A stretch of 64,000 nucleotides of DNA from Poindextera sp035604135 (GTDB lineage: Bacteria; Pseudomonadota; Alphaproteobacteria; Caulobacterales; Caulobacteraceae), in contig DATNJB010000085.1 of NCBI GenBank assembly GCA_035604135.1, positions 21,372 through 85,371 of the forward strand. The letters are read 5' to 3'. Both the position numbers and the translations under genes were made by a program. The notes beneath the pieces are model-generated. The model was not told the DNA's origin, made no database searches, and saw only the letters and a list, made by a program, of their open reading frames with translations. Below are positions 49,611-58,280 of the stretch, in pieces (position 1 is the stretch's first letter; every line of letters starts with the position of its first letter).

Positions 49611-51029
49611 ATGACGGTTCAACACAAGATCCTCATTGCAGACGACGACGCCTCGATCCGGCTCGTCCTGAGCCAGGCCTTCGGCCGGCTGGGCTACCAA
49701 GTCCGCGCCACCGGCAACGCGGCGACCCTGCTGAAGTGGGTTTCGGAAGGCGAAGGCGACTTGGTGATCACCGACGTCGTCATGCCGGACGAGAACGTGT
49801 TCGAAGTCCTTCCGCGCATCCGCAAGCAACGCCCGAAGCTGCCGGTGATCGTGATGAGCGCTCAAAACACCCTGCTCACCGCCGTCAACGCCGCCGAGAT
49901 CGGCGCGTTCGAGTACGTGCCCAAGCCGTTCGACCTCGACGACATGACCGCCGCCGCCAAACGCGCGCTGGCGCGGCCGGTCGACGCCGAGGCGAACAAG
50001 GCGCAAGCGCGGGCCATGCGCGACGAGCGGCTGCCGCTGATCGGCCGCTCCGCCCCGATGCAGGAGGTTTACCGCACGATCGCGCGCCTGGTGGGCGCGG
50101 ACCTGACCGTCCTGATCCTGGGCGAGTCCGGTACGGGCAAGGAGCTGGTGGCTCGCGCGCTGCACGATCTCGGGCCGAGGCGGGACGGCCGCTTCGCCGT
50201 CGTGAACCTCGCCGCCGTCCCGCGCGAGCGGGTCGAGGCCGAGTTGTTCGGCAAGGGCGAGGGGGACGTCGGCAAGCTGGTCGAAGCCGATGGCGGCACG
50301 CTCTTCCTCGACGAGGTCGGCGACATGCCCCTCGACGCCCAGACGCGGCTGTCGCGCATCATCGACGGCTCGGAAGCGGCGACCAATCCGCGCACGGGCC
50401 GCCGGCCAAACGTGCGGATCATCGCCGCCACCAACCGCGATCTCCGCGCCCTCATCCGCGAGGGCCTGTTCCGCGAAGACCTGTTCTTCCGCCTGAACGT
50501 GGCGCGCATTCGCCTGCCGCCGCTGCGCGATCGCACCGAGGACATCCCGGATCTGGCCCGCGCGTTCTTGCTCCGCGCGAACCGCGAGGGGCTGCCGGCC
50601 AAGGCGATCGACGCTGCCGCCCTCGAGCGGCTGAAGGCGTACGAGTGGCCCGGCAACGTGCGCGAGCTGGAGAACCTCATCCGCCGCATCTGCGCCCTCT
50701 ACGCCGAGGATCTGATCACGGCGCGCATCGTCGAGCGCGAGCTGCAGGATCAGAGCACCGCGCCCACCGAGCCCGGCGGCCCCATCACCCTGTCGGGGCT
50801 GGTCGAGCGCCACCTTGCGCAGAGCTTCGCCGACCAGCCCGACGGCGTGCCGCCAGCCGGCCTCTACGATCGCGTGCTGCATGAGGTGGAACGGCCGCTG
50901 ATCAGCCTCACGCTTGCGGCCACCCGTGGCAATCAGGTTCGGGCGGCCGAGATCCTCGGCCTCAACCGCAACACGTTACGCAAGAAGATCCAGGACCTGG
51001 GGTTGGAGGTCAGCCGCGGCCGGCGGTGA
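49611..51029 (+). CDS. ntrC: Nitrogen response regulator NtrC lacking the GAFTGA loop
   Basis: The 472-residue protein has receiver (1-120, phosphoacceptor Asp55 in LVITDVVMPD), AAA+ (140-375: Walker A GESGTGKE 171-178, Walker B LFLDE 231-235) and Fis-type HTH (AAEILGLNRNTLRKKIQDLGL). Between ELFG (211-214) and EADGG (225-229) the L1 loop is only GKGEGDVGKLV; the GAFTGA needed to remodel sigma-54 polymerase is absent. An NtrC of this kind in Rhodobacter capsulatus works without sigma-54. Confidence 0.95.
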   Translation: MTVQHKILIADDDASIRLVLSQAFGRLGYQVRATGNAATLLKWVSEGEGDLVITDVVMPDENVFEVLPRIRKQRPKLPVIVMSAQNTLLTAVNAAEIGAFEYVPKPFDLDDMTAAAKRALARPVDAEANKAQARAMRDERLPLIGRSAPMQEVYRTIARLVGADLTVLILGESGTGKELVARALHDLGPRRDGRFAVVNLAAVPRERVEAELFGKGEGDVGKLVEADGGTLFLDEVGDMPLDAQTRLSRIIDGSEAATNPRTGRRPNVRIIAATNRDLRALIREGLFREDLFFRLNVARIRLPPLRDRTEDIPDLARAFLLRANREGLPAKAIDAAALERLKAYEWPGNVRELENLIRRICALYAEDLITARIVERELQDQSTAPTEPGGPITLSGLVERHLAQSFADQPDGVPPAGLYDRVLHEVERPLISLTLAATRGNQVRAAEILGLNRNTLRKKIQDLGLEVSRGRR

Positions 51030-51084
51030 TGAATCCGCAACAACCCTGTTGAAATTGGGGCACAGTCCCTCGTAGCTTCCGGCC

Positions 51085-53328
51085 ATGGCCGTCGACGCGT
51101 CGCGTTCAGAGGACGATTCGAGTCCAACCCTTCCCCGCGTGGCCGGCGCGTGGCGAGCCCGCCTGCCCGCGGGATCGGCCCTAGGCGCGGGCTATGCGCT
51201 GGCGGCGGCGCTGATCGGCATCGCGGTCTGGATGGCCTCCTCCGCGCCGGTGACCGGCCCGGTCGGGCCGCCAAGCCGGGCTATCCTGATCGTTCTGGGC
51301 TTGAACCTCGTGCTGATCGGCGGGCTCGCCTTCGTGGCCGGCGGCCGCGTCTTTCGCCTGGTCGTCGCTCAGCGGCGCGATGCTGGTGCGCGGCTGCACC
51401 TGCGCTTTGTGGCCGTCTTTGCAACGGCGGCTGTGGCGCCGGCGATCGTGGTGGCCATCGTCTTCGGGGTCCTGGTCAACCAGAGCGTCGACAGCTGGTT
51501 CAGCCATCGCGTCGCTACCGTGGTGGAGAACTCGGCGACGGTGGCCCGGTCCTACGTCCGCTCGCAGATGGACTTCATCCGCGACAACGTCTCCTTGATG
51601 GCCGAGGACCTGAACCACGCCGCGCCGGAGCTGAAGCAGAATCCGATCCGCTTCAGCCAGTTCCTCGCGGTGCAGGCGTCGCTGCGCGGGTTTCCCGCCG
51701 TCTATGTGCTCGACCGGGACGGCCGTGTGTTGGCGCGCGCCGAGGTCGACGCGCCGCCCGAGTTCCTCGCTCCGCCGCCGGCCGCATTCGCCGCCGCCGA
51801 CTCGGGCGTGATCGACGCCGAGCGCTTCGACTCCACCGACATGATCCGCGCGCTCTACAAGCTGAAGGGCTTCGACGACGCCTATCTCTACGTCGCCCGG
51901 CCGGTCGAGCGGGGCATCCTGACCCACCTGAGCGAAACCAACGACTCGCTCGCCGCCTATCGAGATACCGCCGCCAACCGCGACCGCATCGAGGCGGCGC
52001 TGGAGCTCTCCTACATTGAGACCGTGCTGCTTGTGCTGGTCGGCGCGGTCTGGATCGGCATGGCCGCTGCGAGCGGCATATCCGGGCCGGTCGCCCGCCT
52101 GATCCAGGCGGCCGACCGCATCGCCGCCGGCGATCTCGCCGCCCGCGTCAACGTTGGCCCCGGCTCACAGGAGATGAGCGATCTTGCGAGGTCGTTCAAT
52201 CGGATGACCGGGGACCTTCAGGAGCAACAGGCGGCCTTGCGCGCCGCCGGCGAGGAGGCGGAGTCGCGACGCCAGTTCATCGAGACGGTGCTCTCGGGCG
52301 TGAGCGCCGGCGTGATCAGCGTCGACGGCGAGGGCCGCATCCTCACCCTAAACCGCCAGGCTGCGGTCCTGCTGGGTCTGCCGGCGAGCGCGGCGCATGG
52401 CAAACGCCTGGACGAAGCCGCGCCGGAGTTCGCCGACGTGGTCGCCGAGGCGCAGGAGTACGGCGGCGACGCCGAGGCCGAAATCGACCTTGTCCGCGAG
52501 CGGGAGACCCGGCGGCTTCGTGTGCGCGCCAGCGGCCATGCGGACGGCGGATTGGTGCTGACCTTCGACGACATCACCCGCCTGGTCACCGCCCAGCGCA
52601 ACGCCGCCTGGAAGGACGTGGCCCGCCGCATCGCCCACGAGATCAAGAACCCACTGACGCCGATCCAGCTCTCCGCCGAGCGGCTGAAGCGAAAGTTCCG
52701 CAAGGATATCGTTGGCGACCTCGAGACCTTCGACCGCTGCACGGAGACGATCATCCGCCAGGTCGGCGACGTGAGCCGAATGGTCGACGAGTTTTCCGCC
52801 TTTGCCCGCATGCCGGCGCCGAAGTTCGAGCGAGCTGACGCCGCCGAGCTGTTGCGCCAAGCGGTCTTCGCCCAGCGCGTTGCCCACCCGGAGACCGAGG
52901 TCGAGCTCGCCGAGCCGATGGAGCCCGCGCCCGCGCTCTGCGACGAGCGGATGATCGGTCAGGCGCTGGCGAATGTGCTGAAGAACGCCGGCGAGGCGAT
53001 CGCCGCGCGCAAGCGGACGGAGCCGGGGCTGAAGGGACGGATACGGGCGAGGCTCGTCGTCGAGGGCGACGATCTCGCCTTCGAGATCGAAGACAACGGC
53101 AAGGGTCTGCCCGCCAAGGATCGTGACCGGTTGACCGAGCCCTACGTGACGACGCGCGAGAAAGGCACGGGCCTCGGACTCGCGATCGTGAAGCGAATCA
53201 TGGAGGACCACGGCGGCGCTTTGGTGCTCCTGGACGCGGCCGAGCGCCCAGGCGCGAAAGCGGTGTTGCGGCTGCCGCGGATGAAGACACTCGATGTGCG
53301 GGCCGAGACGGATACGGAAGCGGCGTGA
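51085..53328 (+). CDS. ntrY: Nitrogen sensor kinase NtrY
   Basis: The 747-residue membrane kinase has two N-terminal TM helices (about 30-52 and 62-82), a third near 110-130, a periplasmic domain (about 135-305), a TM helix (about 310-332), HAMP (PVARLIQAADRIAAGDLAARV), PAS (about 390-500), H-box RRIAHEIKNPLTPIQLSAERLKRKF, N-box VLKNAGEAI and G-box EDNGKGLP with GTGLGLAIVKRI. It pairs with NtrX, which starts 8 nt after its stop. Confidence 0.95.
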   Translation: MAVDASRSEDDSSPTLPRVAGAWRARLPAGSALGAGYALAAALIGIAVWMASSAPVTGPVGPPSRAILIVLGLNLVLIGGLAFVAGGRVFRLVVAQRRDAGARLHLRFVAVFATAAVAPAIVVAIVFGVLVNQSVDSWFSHRVATVVENSATVARSYVRSQMDFIRDNVSLMAEDLNHAAPELKQNPIRFSQFLAVQASLRGFPAVYVLDRDGRVLARAEVDAPPEFLAPPPAAFAAADSGVIDAERFDSTDMIRALYKLKGFDDAYLYVARPVERGILTHLSETNDSLAAYRDTAANRDRIEAALELSYIETVLLVLVGAVWIGMAAASGISGPVARLIQAADRIAAGDLAARVNVGPGSQEMSDLARSFNRMTGDLQEQQAALRAAGEEAESRRQFIETVLSGVSAGVISVDGEGRILTLNRQAAVLLGLPASAAHGKRLDEAAPEFADVVAEAQEYGGDAEAEIDLVRERETRRLRVRASGHADGGLVLTFDDITRLVTAQRNAAWKDVARRIAHEIKNPLTPIQLSAERLKRKFRKDIVGDLETFDRCTETIIRQVGDVSRMVDEFSAFARMPAPKFERADAAELLRQAVFAQRVAHPETEVELAEPMEPAPALCDERMIGQALANVLKNAGEAIAARKRTEPGLKGRIRARLVVEGDDLAFEIEDNGKGLPAKDRDRLTEPYVTTREKGTGLGLAIVKRIMEDHGGALVLLDAAERPGAKAVLRLPRMKTLDVRAETDTEAA

Positions 53329-53336
53329 GAGGTTCC

Positions 53337-54728
53337 ATGGCGACCGACATCCTCGTGGTCGACGACGAAGCCGACATCCGCGACCAGGTCGCGGGCATCC
53401 TGTCGGATGAAGGCTACGCGGTGCGCACCGCGCAGGACTCGGAGTCGGCGCTCGCCTCGATCGGCGCGCGGAAGCCGGCGCTGCTCGTGCTCGACATCTG
53501 GATGAACGGCGGCGGCATGGACGGGCTCGAGCTGCTCGACCTGGTCAAGTCGCTCGACGGCGACCTGCCGGTGATCATGATCTCTGGGCACGGCAACATC
53601 GAAACGGCCGTCAGCGCCATCAAGCGGGGCGCCTACGACTTCCTGGAAAAGCCATTCAAATCCGACCGTCTGCTGCTGGTCGTCGAGCGGGCGCTCGAAC
53701 AGGCCCAGCTCAAGCGCGAGAACCGCAGGCTGCGGACGCAGGCGTTCTCGCCCGATACCTTCATCGGCAAGTCGACGGCCGCCCAACAGCTCAGGCAGCT
53801 GATCGCCAAGCTCGGCCCGGCCAACAGCCGGCTCCTCGTCTCCGGACCGCCGGGCGCCGGCAAGGAGCTGGTGGCGCGGCTGATCCATTCCGCCGGTCCG
53901 CGCGCGAAGGGCGAGTTCATCGCCATCGGCGCGGCCGGCATGACGCCCGACCGGATGGACCTGGAGCTGTTCGGCGAGGAAGGCGAGGGCGGCCGCCCGC
54001 GCAAAATCGGCGTCTTCGAACGCGCCCACGGCGGCGCGCTCTACCTGCACGAAGTCGCCGACATGCCGCGGGAGACCCAGGGGCGCATCTTGCGGGTCCT
54101 GGTCGAACAGCGCTTCCGCCGCGTGGGTGGCGACCAGGAGGTGCAGGTCGACGTCCGTGTGATCTCATCGACGTCGCGCGACCTGCGCGATGAGATCGTC
54201 GCCGGCCGCTTCCGCGAAGATCTCTACCACCGCCTGAACGTGGTGCCTGTGCATGTGCCAGGCCTCACCGAGCGGCGCGAGGACATCGCCCAGCTGGTCG
54301 AGTACTTCATCGACCGCATCTCCGAGGCGACGGGCCTGCCGCGCCGCCGGCTAAGCGACGACGCCATCGCCACGCTGCAGGTCCACGATTGGCCCGGCAA
54401 CGTCCAGCAGCTCAGGAACAACGTCGAGCGCATGCTGATCCTGGCCGCTGGAGACCCCAACGAGCCGATCACAGCGGACATGCTGCCGGCCGAGGTCGCC
54501 GCGGCCGGCCAGGTAGGGCAAATCGGGTCAGAGCGCATCCTCGCCCGGCCCCTGCGGGACGCCCGTGAGGTGTTCGAGCGCGAATATCTGAACGCCCAGA
54601 TCGTTCGGTTCGGCGGCAACATCTCTCGCACCGCCAACTTCATCGGCATGGAGCGTTCGGCCCTGCACCGAAAGCTGAAGTCGCTGGGTGTAGCCCCCGC
54701 CCGGGTCGACGAGGACGAAGACGCCTGA
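53337..54728 (+). CDS. ntrX: Response regulator NtrX with altered Walker B and no GAFTGA
   Basis: The 463-residue protein has receiver (1-120, Asp53 in LVLDIWM), AAA+ (140-380) and Fis HTH (FGGNISRTANFIGMERSALHRKLKSLG). Walker A is GPPGAGKE (170-177). The Walker B block reads GALYLHEVADM with His238 (CAC at 54048) where Asp is expected. The L1 loop after ELFG is GEEGEGGRPRKIG, so no GAFTGA. It probably binds DNA as a sigma-54-independent regulator; ATP hydrolysis is doubtful. ATG at 53337 has agagg. Confidence 0.94.
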   Translation: MATDILVVDDEADIRDQVAGILSDEGYAVRTAQDSESALASIGARKPALLVLDIWMNGGGMDGLELLDLVKSLDGDLPVIMISGHGNIETAVSAIKRGAYDFLEKPFKSDRLLLVVERALEQAQLKRENRRLRTQAFSPDTFIGKSTAAQQLRQLIAKLGPANSRLLVSGPPGAGKELVARLIHSAGPRAKGEFIAIGAAGMTPDRMDLELFGEEGEGGRPRKIGVFERAHGGALYLHEVADMPRETQGRILRVLVEQRFRRVGGDQEVQVDVRVISSTSRDLRDEIVAGRFREDLYHRLNVVPVHVPGLTERREDIAQLVEYFIDRISEATGLPRRRLSDDAIATLQVHDWPGNVQQLRNNVERMLILAAGDPNEPITADMLPAEVAAAGQVGQIGSERILARPLRDAREVFEREYLNAQIVRFGGNISRTANFIGMERSALHRKLKSLGVAPARVDEDEDA

Positions 54729-55591
54729 TGGGGCGCATCGCCTACGTGAACGGCCGCTACGTGCCGCACGGCGACGCCGTGGTGCATGTCGAGGACCGCG
54801 GGTTCCAGTTCGCCGACGGCGTCTACGAGTATTTCGCCGTCTTCTCGGGCCGGCTGGCCGACGCCGAAGGGCATCTCGAGCGATTGTGGCGCAGTCTGTC
54901 CGAGCTCAGCATCCGGCGGCCGATGAGCGAGGCGGCGCTCGTGGTCGTCTTGCACGAAACGGTCAGGCGCAACCGGATCAAGGACGGCGCAGCCTACGTG
55001 CAGATCACCCGCGGCACGGCCCGCCGCGACCACGCCTTCCCGCACCCATCGACGCCACCCAGCGTGGTGGTGACCGCCAAGACGGTGAACTACGCCGCCG
55101 AGCAGGCGAAGGCCGCCAAGGGGGTCGCGGTGCTCACGCAGCCCGACAACCGCTGGGGCCGCTGCGACATCAAGACGGTGGGCCTCCTGCCCAACGCGCT
55201 GGCCAAGCAGGCGGCGCGCGCGGCTGGCGCCTACGAGGCCTGGCTCGTCGACGAGCTGGGCTTCATCACCGAAGGCGCCTCGACCAACGCCTGGATCGTC
55301 GACGCCGACGGAACCGTCCGCACCCGCGACACCAACGCCAACATCCTGCGCGGAATCACGCGTAGAAGCCTCATCGAACTGGCCGCGGATGCCGGGCTCA
55401 ACGTCTCGCAGCGGCCGTTCACCGTCGAGGACGTGAAACACGCCAGGGAGGCCTTCATGACCGCGGCCTCGGCGCTGGTGCTGCCGGTCGTCGCCATCGA
55501 CGGAGCGACCATCGGCGACGGTAAGCCAGGGCCTGTCGGGATGAAGCTGCGCGCCTTATATGAGCAGAACGCGCGCGCGACCGCGCGCTGA
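54728..55591 (+). CDS. dat: D-amino acid aminotransferase (class IV PLP)
   Basis: The 287-residue protein starts AYVNGRYVPHGDAVVHVEDRGFQFADGVYE, the class IV entry. The PLP Lys is in RCDIKTVGLLPNALAK, and EGASTNAWIVDADG binds the phosphate. D-alanine transamination is the usual call for this ntrX-linked gene, but branched-chain or aminodeoxychorismate-lyase-like use is not excluded. It overlaps ntrX by one base (TGATG). Confidence 0.9.
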   Translation: MGRIAYVNGRYVPHGDAVVHVEDRGFQFADGVYEYFAVFSGRLADAEGHLERLWRSLSELSIRRPMSEAALVVVLHETVRRNRIKDGAAYVQITRGTARRDHAFPHPSTPPSVVVTAKTVNYAAEQAKAAKGVAVLTQPDNRWGRCDIKTVGLLPNALAKQAARAAGAYEAWLVDELGFITEGASTNAWIVDADGTVRTRDTNANILRGITRRSLIELAADAGLNVSQRPFTVEDVKHAREAFMTAASALVLPVVAIDGATIGDGKPGPVGMKLRALYEQNARATAR

Positions 55592-55689
55592 GGCTCGCGC
55601 CATTGCGGGCGCCCGCCGGGCCGGCCTACATCAAGGACGTGTGTGTGAAAGCGTTGGCTTTCGAACAAAAAAGGAGCGCGAGAGGCGCC

Positions 55690-55947
55690 ATGTCAACAAC
55701 GATCGAAAAGAAGCAGAATCTGCAGGACACCTTCCTCAATTCGGTCCGCAAATCGAAGACGCCCCTGACGATCTTCCTGGTCAATGGGGTCAAGCTTCAG
55801 GGGGTGGTCTCCTGGTTCGACAATTTCTGCGTGCTGCTCCGCCGCGATGGGCAATCGCAGCTCGTCTACAAGCACGCCATCTCGACCATCATGCCGGCAC
55901 AGCCCGTACAGCTCTATGAGCCCGGCCCCGACCAGGACAACGATTGA
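55690..55947 (+). CDS. hfq: RNA chaperone Hfq
   Basis: The 85-residue protein has NLQDTFLNSVRKSKTPLTIFLVNGVKLQGVV (Sm1) and LVYKHAISTIMPAQPVQL (Sm2 with the YKHA-I-S-T-I motif), forming the hexameric ring that pairs sRNAs with mRNAs. It lies downstream of ntrX-dat and overlaps hflX by 4 nt (TTGA), as in most Alphaproteobacteria. Confidence 0.97.
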   Translation: MSTTIEKKQNLQDTFLNSVRKSKTPLTIFLVNGVKLQGVVSWFDNFCVLLRRDGQSQLVYKHAISTIMPAQPVQLYEPGPDQDND

Positions 55948-57272
55948 GCAAGCGTCCGATCGACCATAGGCCGCCCGTCGAGACGGCCCTCGTTCTCCAC
56001 CCCGTCAGACCCGGCGTCGACGGCGCACGCGACCCAGCAGCCCGGCTCGCCGAAGCGCGTGGCCTGGCCGAGGCCCTAGACCTGGCGATCAAAGGCGCGG
56101 AGACCCTCCCGCTGCGCGCGCCCGTACCCGCGACGCTGCTCGGCCGCGGCAAGGTGGACGAGATCGCCGCCCGCTGCGCCGAGGCGTCGATCGACGTCGT
56201 CGTGGTCGATGACGCGCTGACGCCCGTCCAGCAGCGCAATCTCGAGCGCGCCTGGAGCGCCAAGGTGATCGACCGCACCGGGCTGATCCTCGAGATCTTC
56301 GCTCGCCGCGCCCGCACGCGCGAGGGACGTCTGCAGGTCGAGCTCGCTCGCCTGGCGTACGAACGCTCGCGCCTGGTCAAGACCTGGACCCATCTCGAAC
56401 GCCAGCGTGGCGGCTTGGGGGTCATGAGCGGCCCGGGCGAGACGCAGATCGAGACCGACCGACGCCTGTTGGCCGTCCGCATCGCGCGGCTGAAGCGCGA
56501 GCTGGCGGATGTGCGGTGGGGCAGGCGGCTGCAGCGCGATGCGCGCCGACGGGCGCCGCACCCGACCATCGCGCTCGTCGGCTACACCAACGCCGGCAAG
56601 TCGACCCTGTTCAACCGGCTGACCGAGGCCAGCGCTGGCGCGGGCAACCGCCTGTTCGAGACCCTCGACCCCACCGTCCGCGCGGTCCGCCTGCCCGATG
56701 GGCGCCCGGCCATGCTGTCGGACACGGTCGGGTTCATCTCCGACCTGCCGCACGAGCTGGTGGAAGCGTTCCGCGCCACCCTGGAAGCGGTGCGCGAAGC
56801 CGACGTCATCGTGCATGTGCGTGACATCGCCGGGCCCGACACCGACGCCCAGGCCGAGGACGTGCGCAAGGTCTTGGCGGAGATCGAAGCCGGGCCAGAC
56901 GCAGGCCAGGTGATGGTCGAGGCCTGGAACAAGATCGACCTGCTCGATGAGATCGAGCGCGGCCGCCTGGCCGCTCGCGCGCGCCGCGCTGGCGAGACGC
57001 CCGCGTTCCCGATCTCGGCGGCGAGCGGGGAGGGGACCGACGCCCTGCTCGCCGCCCTCGCAGCCCTGGTCGACGCCAGCGAGCCGGTGGAGGCGGTGCT
57101 CGGCGCCGACGACGGCCGCGCGCTCGCCTGGCTCTATCGGCACGGGCGCATCGTCGCACGCCGCGATGAGGCGGATGGCCAGGTGCGGCTATCCGTGAAG
57201 CTTGACGGTCCGGCGTTGGGCCGCTTCGAGCGGCTGTTTCCCGAAGCGCTGTTCAAGGAAGCGGCGCAATAG
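55944..57272 (+). CDS. hflX: Ribosome-splitting GTPase HflX
   Basis: The 442-residue protein has the HflX N-terminal domain (1-195: LLGRGKVDEIA, VVDDALTPVQQRNLE, GGLGVMSGPGETQIETDRR) and the G domain: GYTNAGKST (G1), DTVGFISDLPHELVEAF (G3), NKIDL (G4). A short C-terminal domain follows. It releases stalled ribosomes under stress. The start is TTG at 55944, inside the hfq stop region. Confidence 0.95.
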   Translation: MSKRPIDHRPPVETALVLHPVRPGVDGARDPAARLAEARGLAEALDLAIKGAETLPLRAPVPATLLGRGKVDEIAARCAEASIDVVVVDDALTPVQQRNLERAWSAKVIDRTGLILEIFARRARTREGRLQVELARLAYERSRLVKTWTHLERQRGGLGVMSGPGETQIETDRRLLAVRIARLKRELADVRWGRRLQRDARRRAPHPTIALVGYTNAGKSTLFNRLTEASAGAGNRLFETLDPTVRAVRLPDGRPAMLSDTVGFISDLPHELVEAFRATLEAVREADVIVHVRDIAGPDTDAQAEDVRKVLAEIEAGPDAGQVMVEAWNKIDLLDEIERGRLAARARRAGETPAFPISAASGEGTDALLAALAALVDASEPVEAVLGADDGRALAWLYRHGRIVARRDEADGQVRLSVKLDGPALGRFERLFPEALFKEAAQ

Positions 57273-57282
57273 GAAGACGCGT

Positions 57283-57297
57283 GTTCTTGCTTTGTTC
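57283..57297. promoter_or_regulatory. LexA-type SOS box
   Basis: gttc-ttgcttt-gttc is an exact match to the alphaproteobacterial LexA operator GTTC-N7-GTTC. A consensus -35 hexamer ttgaca (57298-57303) follows directly, but no clear -10 is seen. It lies in the 81-nt gap between hflX and the toroid-type gene and so should control the latter. Confidence 0.6.
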
Positions 57298-57353
57298 TTG
57301 ACAGCGTACGGCTGACCGAGGGAGGCTGGGCCAGGGGAGGGACCATCCCGGCC

Positions 57354-58280
57354 ATGACCAGTCGACTGTCGAGCGAGGGCTTTGCGCGAGCGCGCGCGTT
57401 CATCGAGGCGACCGGTCGGCCGCTCGACCGGGCGTTGCTCGCTTTCGGCCTCGGCGAAGCCGGGCCAGCGCCGGTCTTGAACGCGCTGGTCAGCTGTCAG
57501 AACGCCGACGGGGGCTTAGGCCATGGCCTTGAGCCCGATCTCGCCACGCCGGCATCGAGCGCGATCGCGACCAGCGTGGGCTTGCGGGTCTTGAGTGAGG
57601 TCGATGCGGACGCCGGCCATCCGATGGTGCGCGCGGCGCTGGGTTGGCTCGAGCAGGCGTTCGACCGCGGGGTCTGGCCGATCATCCCGCCGGAGGTGGA
57701 TCTCGCGCCGCATGCGCCGTGGTGGAGCTGGTCGAAGGACCTGGCCGAGAACTGGAACGGCTTCGCCTTCAACCCGAGCGCCGAACTGCTCGGCTACCTC
57801 TATCGCTGGCGCACGGCCGCGGCGCCAGCCTTGCTCGAGGCCGCCGAGGCGAGGCTCAGGCGCACGCTCGCCGACGTGCGCATCATCGAAGGCGCCTATG
57901 ATCTCAAGTGCGCCGCGCGGCTCGCGCGAGCGCCCGGCGTTCCGGCCGACCTTCGAAAGCAGATTGTCGAGCGCGTCGTCCGCTCGGAGCTCGCGCACGA
58001 TCCTGGCGACGAGCACGGGTCCTCGCTCGACCTTTCGCCAACGCCGGCCAGCCCGCTCGCCGAACCGCTGGCCGGGCGGATCGACATGGCGATCGACGCC
58101 CTGATCGGCGCGCAGGAGGCCGATGGCGGCTGGCCGCTGTTCTGGGACTGGAGCTTTGTCGACGCCCACGCTTGGGCCAAGGCGAAGGCTGACTGGCGCG
58201 GCTGGCTGACCCGCGAGGCGATCCAGACACTCAGTGCGTGGCGGCGGGTGGAAGGCGTCGAGACTAGCGCAGCAGGCTAG
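57354..58280 (+). CDS. Unrecognised protein with terpenoid-cyclase/prenyltransferase-like toroid repeats
   Basis: I do not recognise this 308-residue soluble protein. It has two blocks, SCQNADGGLGHGLEPD (near residues 47-62) and AQEADGGWPLFWDW (near 250-263), of the QxxDGGxG/W kind seen in squalene cyclases, protein prenyltransferases and related alpha/alpha toroids. The rest is helical and Trp-rich (APWWSWSKDLAENWNGFAFNP). No DDTAE/DxDD catalytic motif is visible, so it may bind rather than cyclise. A LexA box precedes it. The 3' end overlaps the SRAP gene by 17 nt, tail to tail. Confidence 0.7.
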   Translation: MTSRLSSEGFARARAFIEATGRPLDRALLAFGLGEAGPAPVLNALVSCQNADGGLGHGLEPDLATPASSAIATSVGLRVLSEVDADAGHPMVRAALGWLEQAFDRGVWPIIPPEVDLAPHAPWWSWSKDLAENWNGFAFNPSAELLGYLYRWRTAAAPALLEAAEARLRRTLADVRIIEGAYDLKCAARLARAPGVPADLRKQIVERVVRSELAHDPGDEHGSSLDLSPTPASPLAEPLAGRIDMAIDALIGAQEADGGWPLFWDWSFVDAHAWAKAKADWRGWLTREAIQTLSAWRRVEGVETSAAG

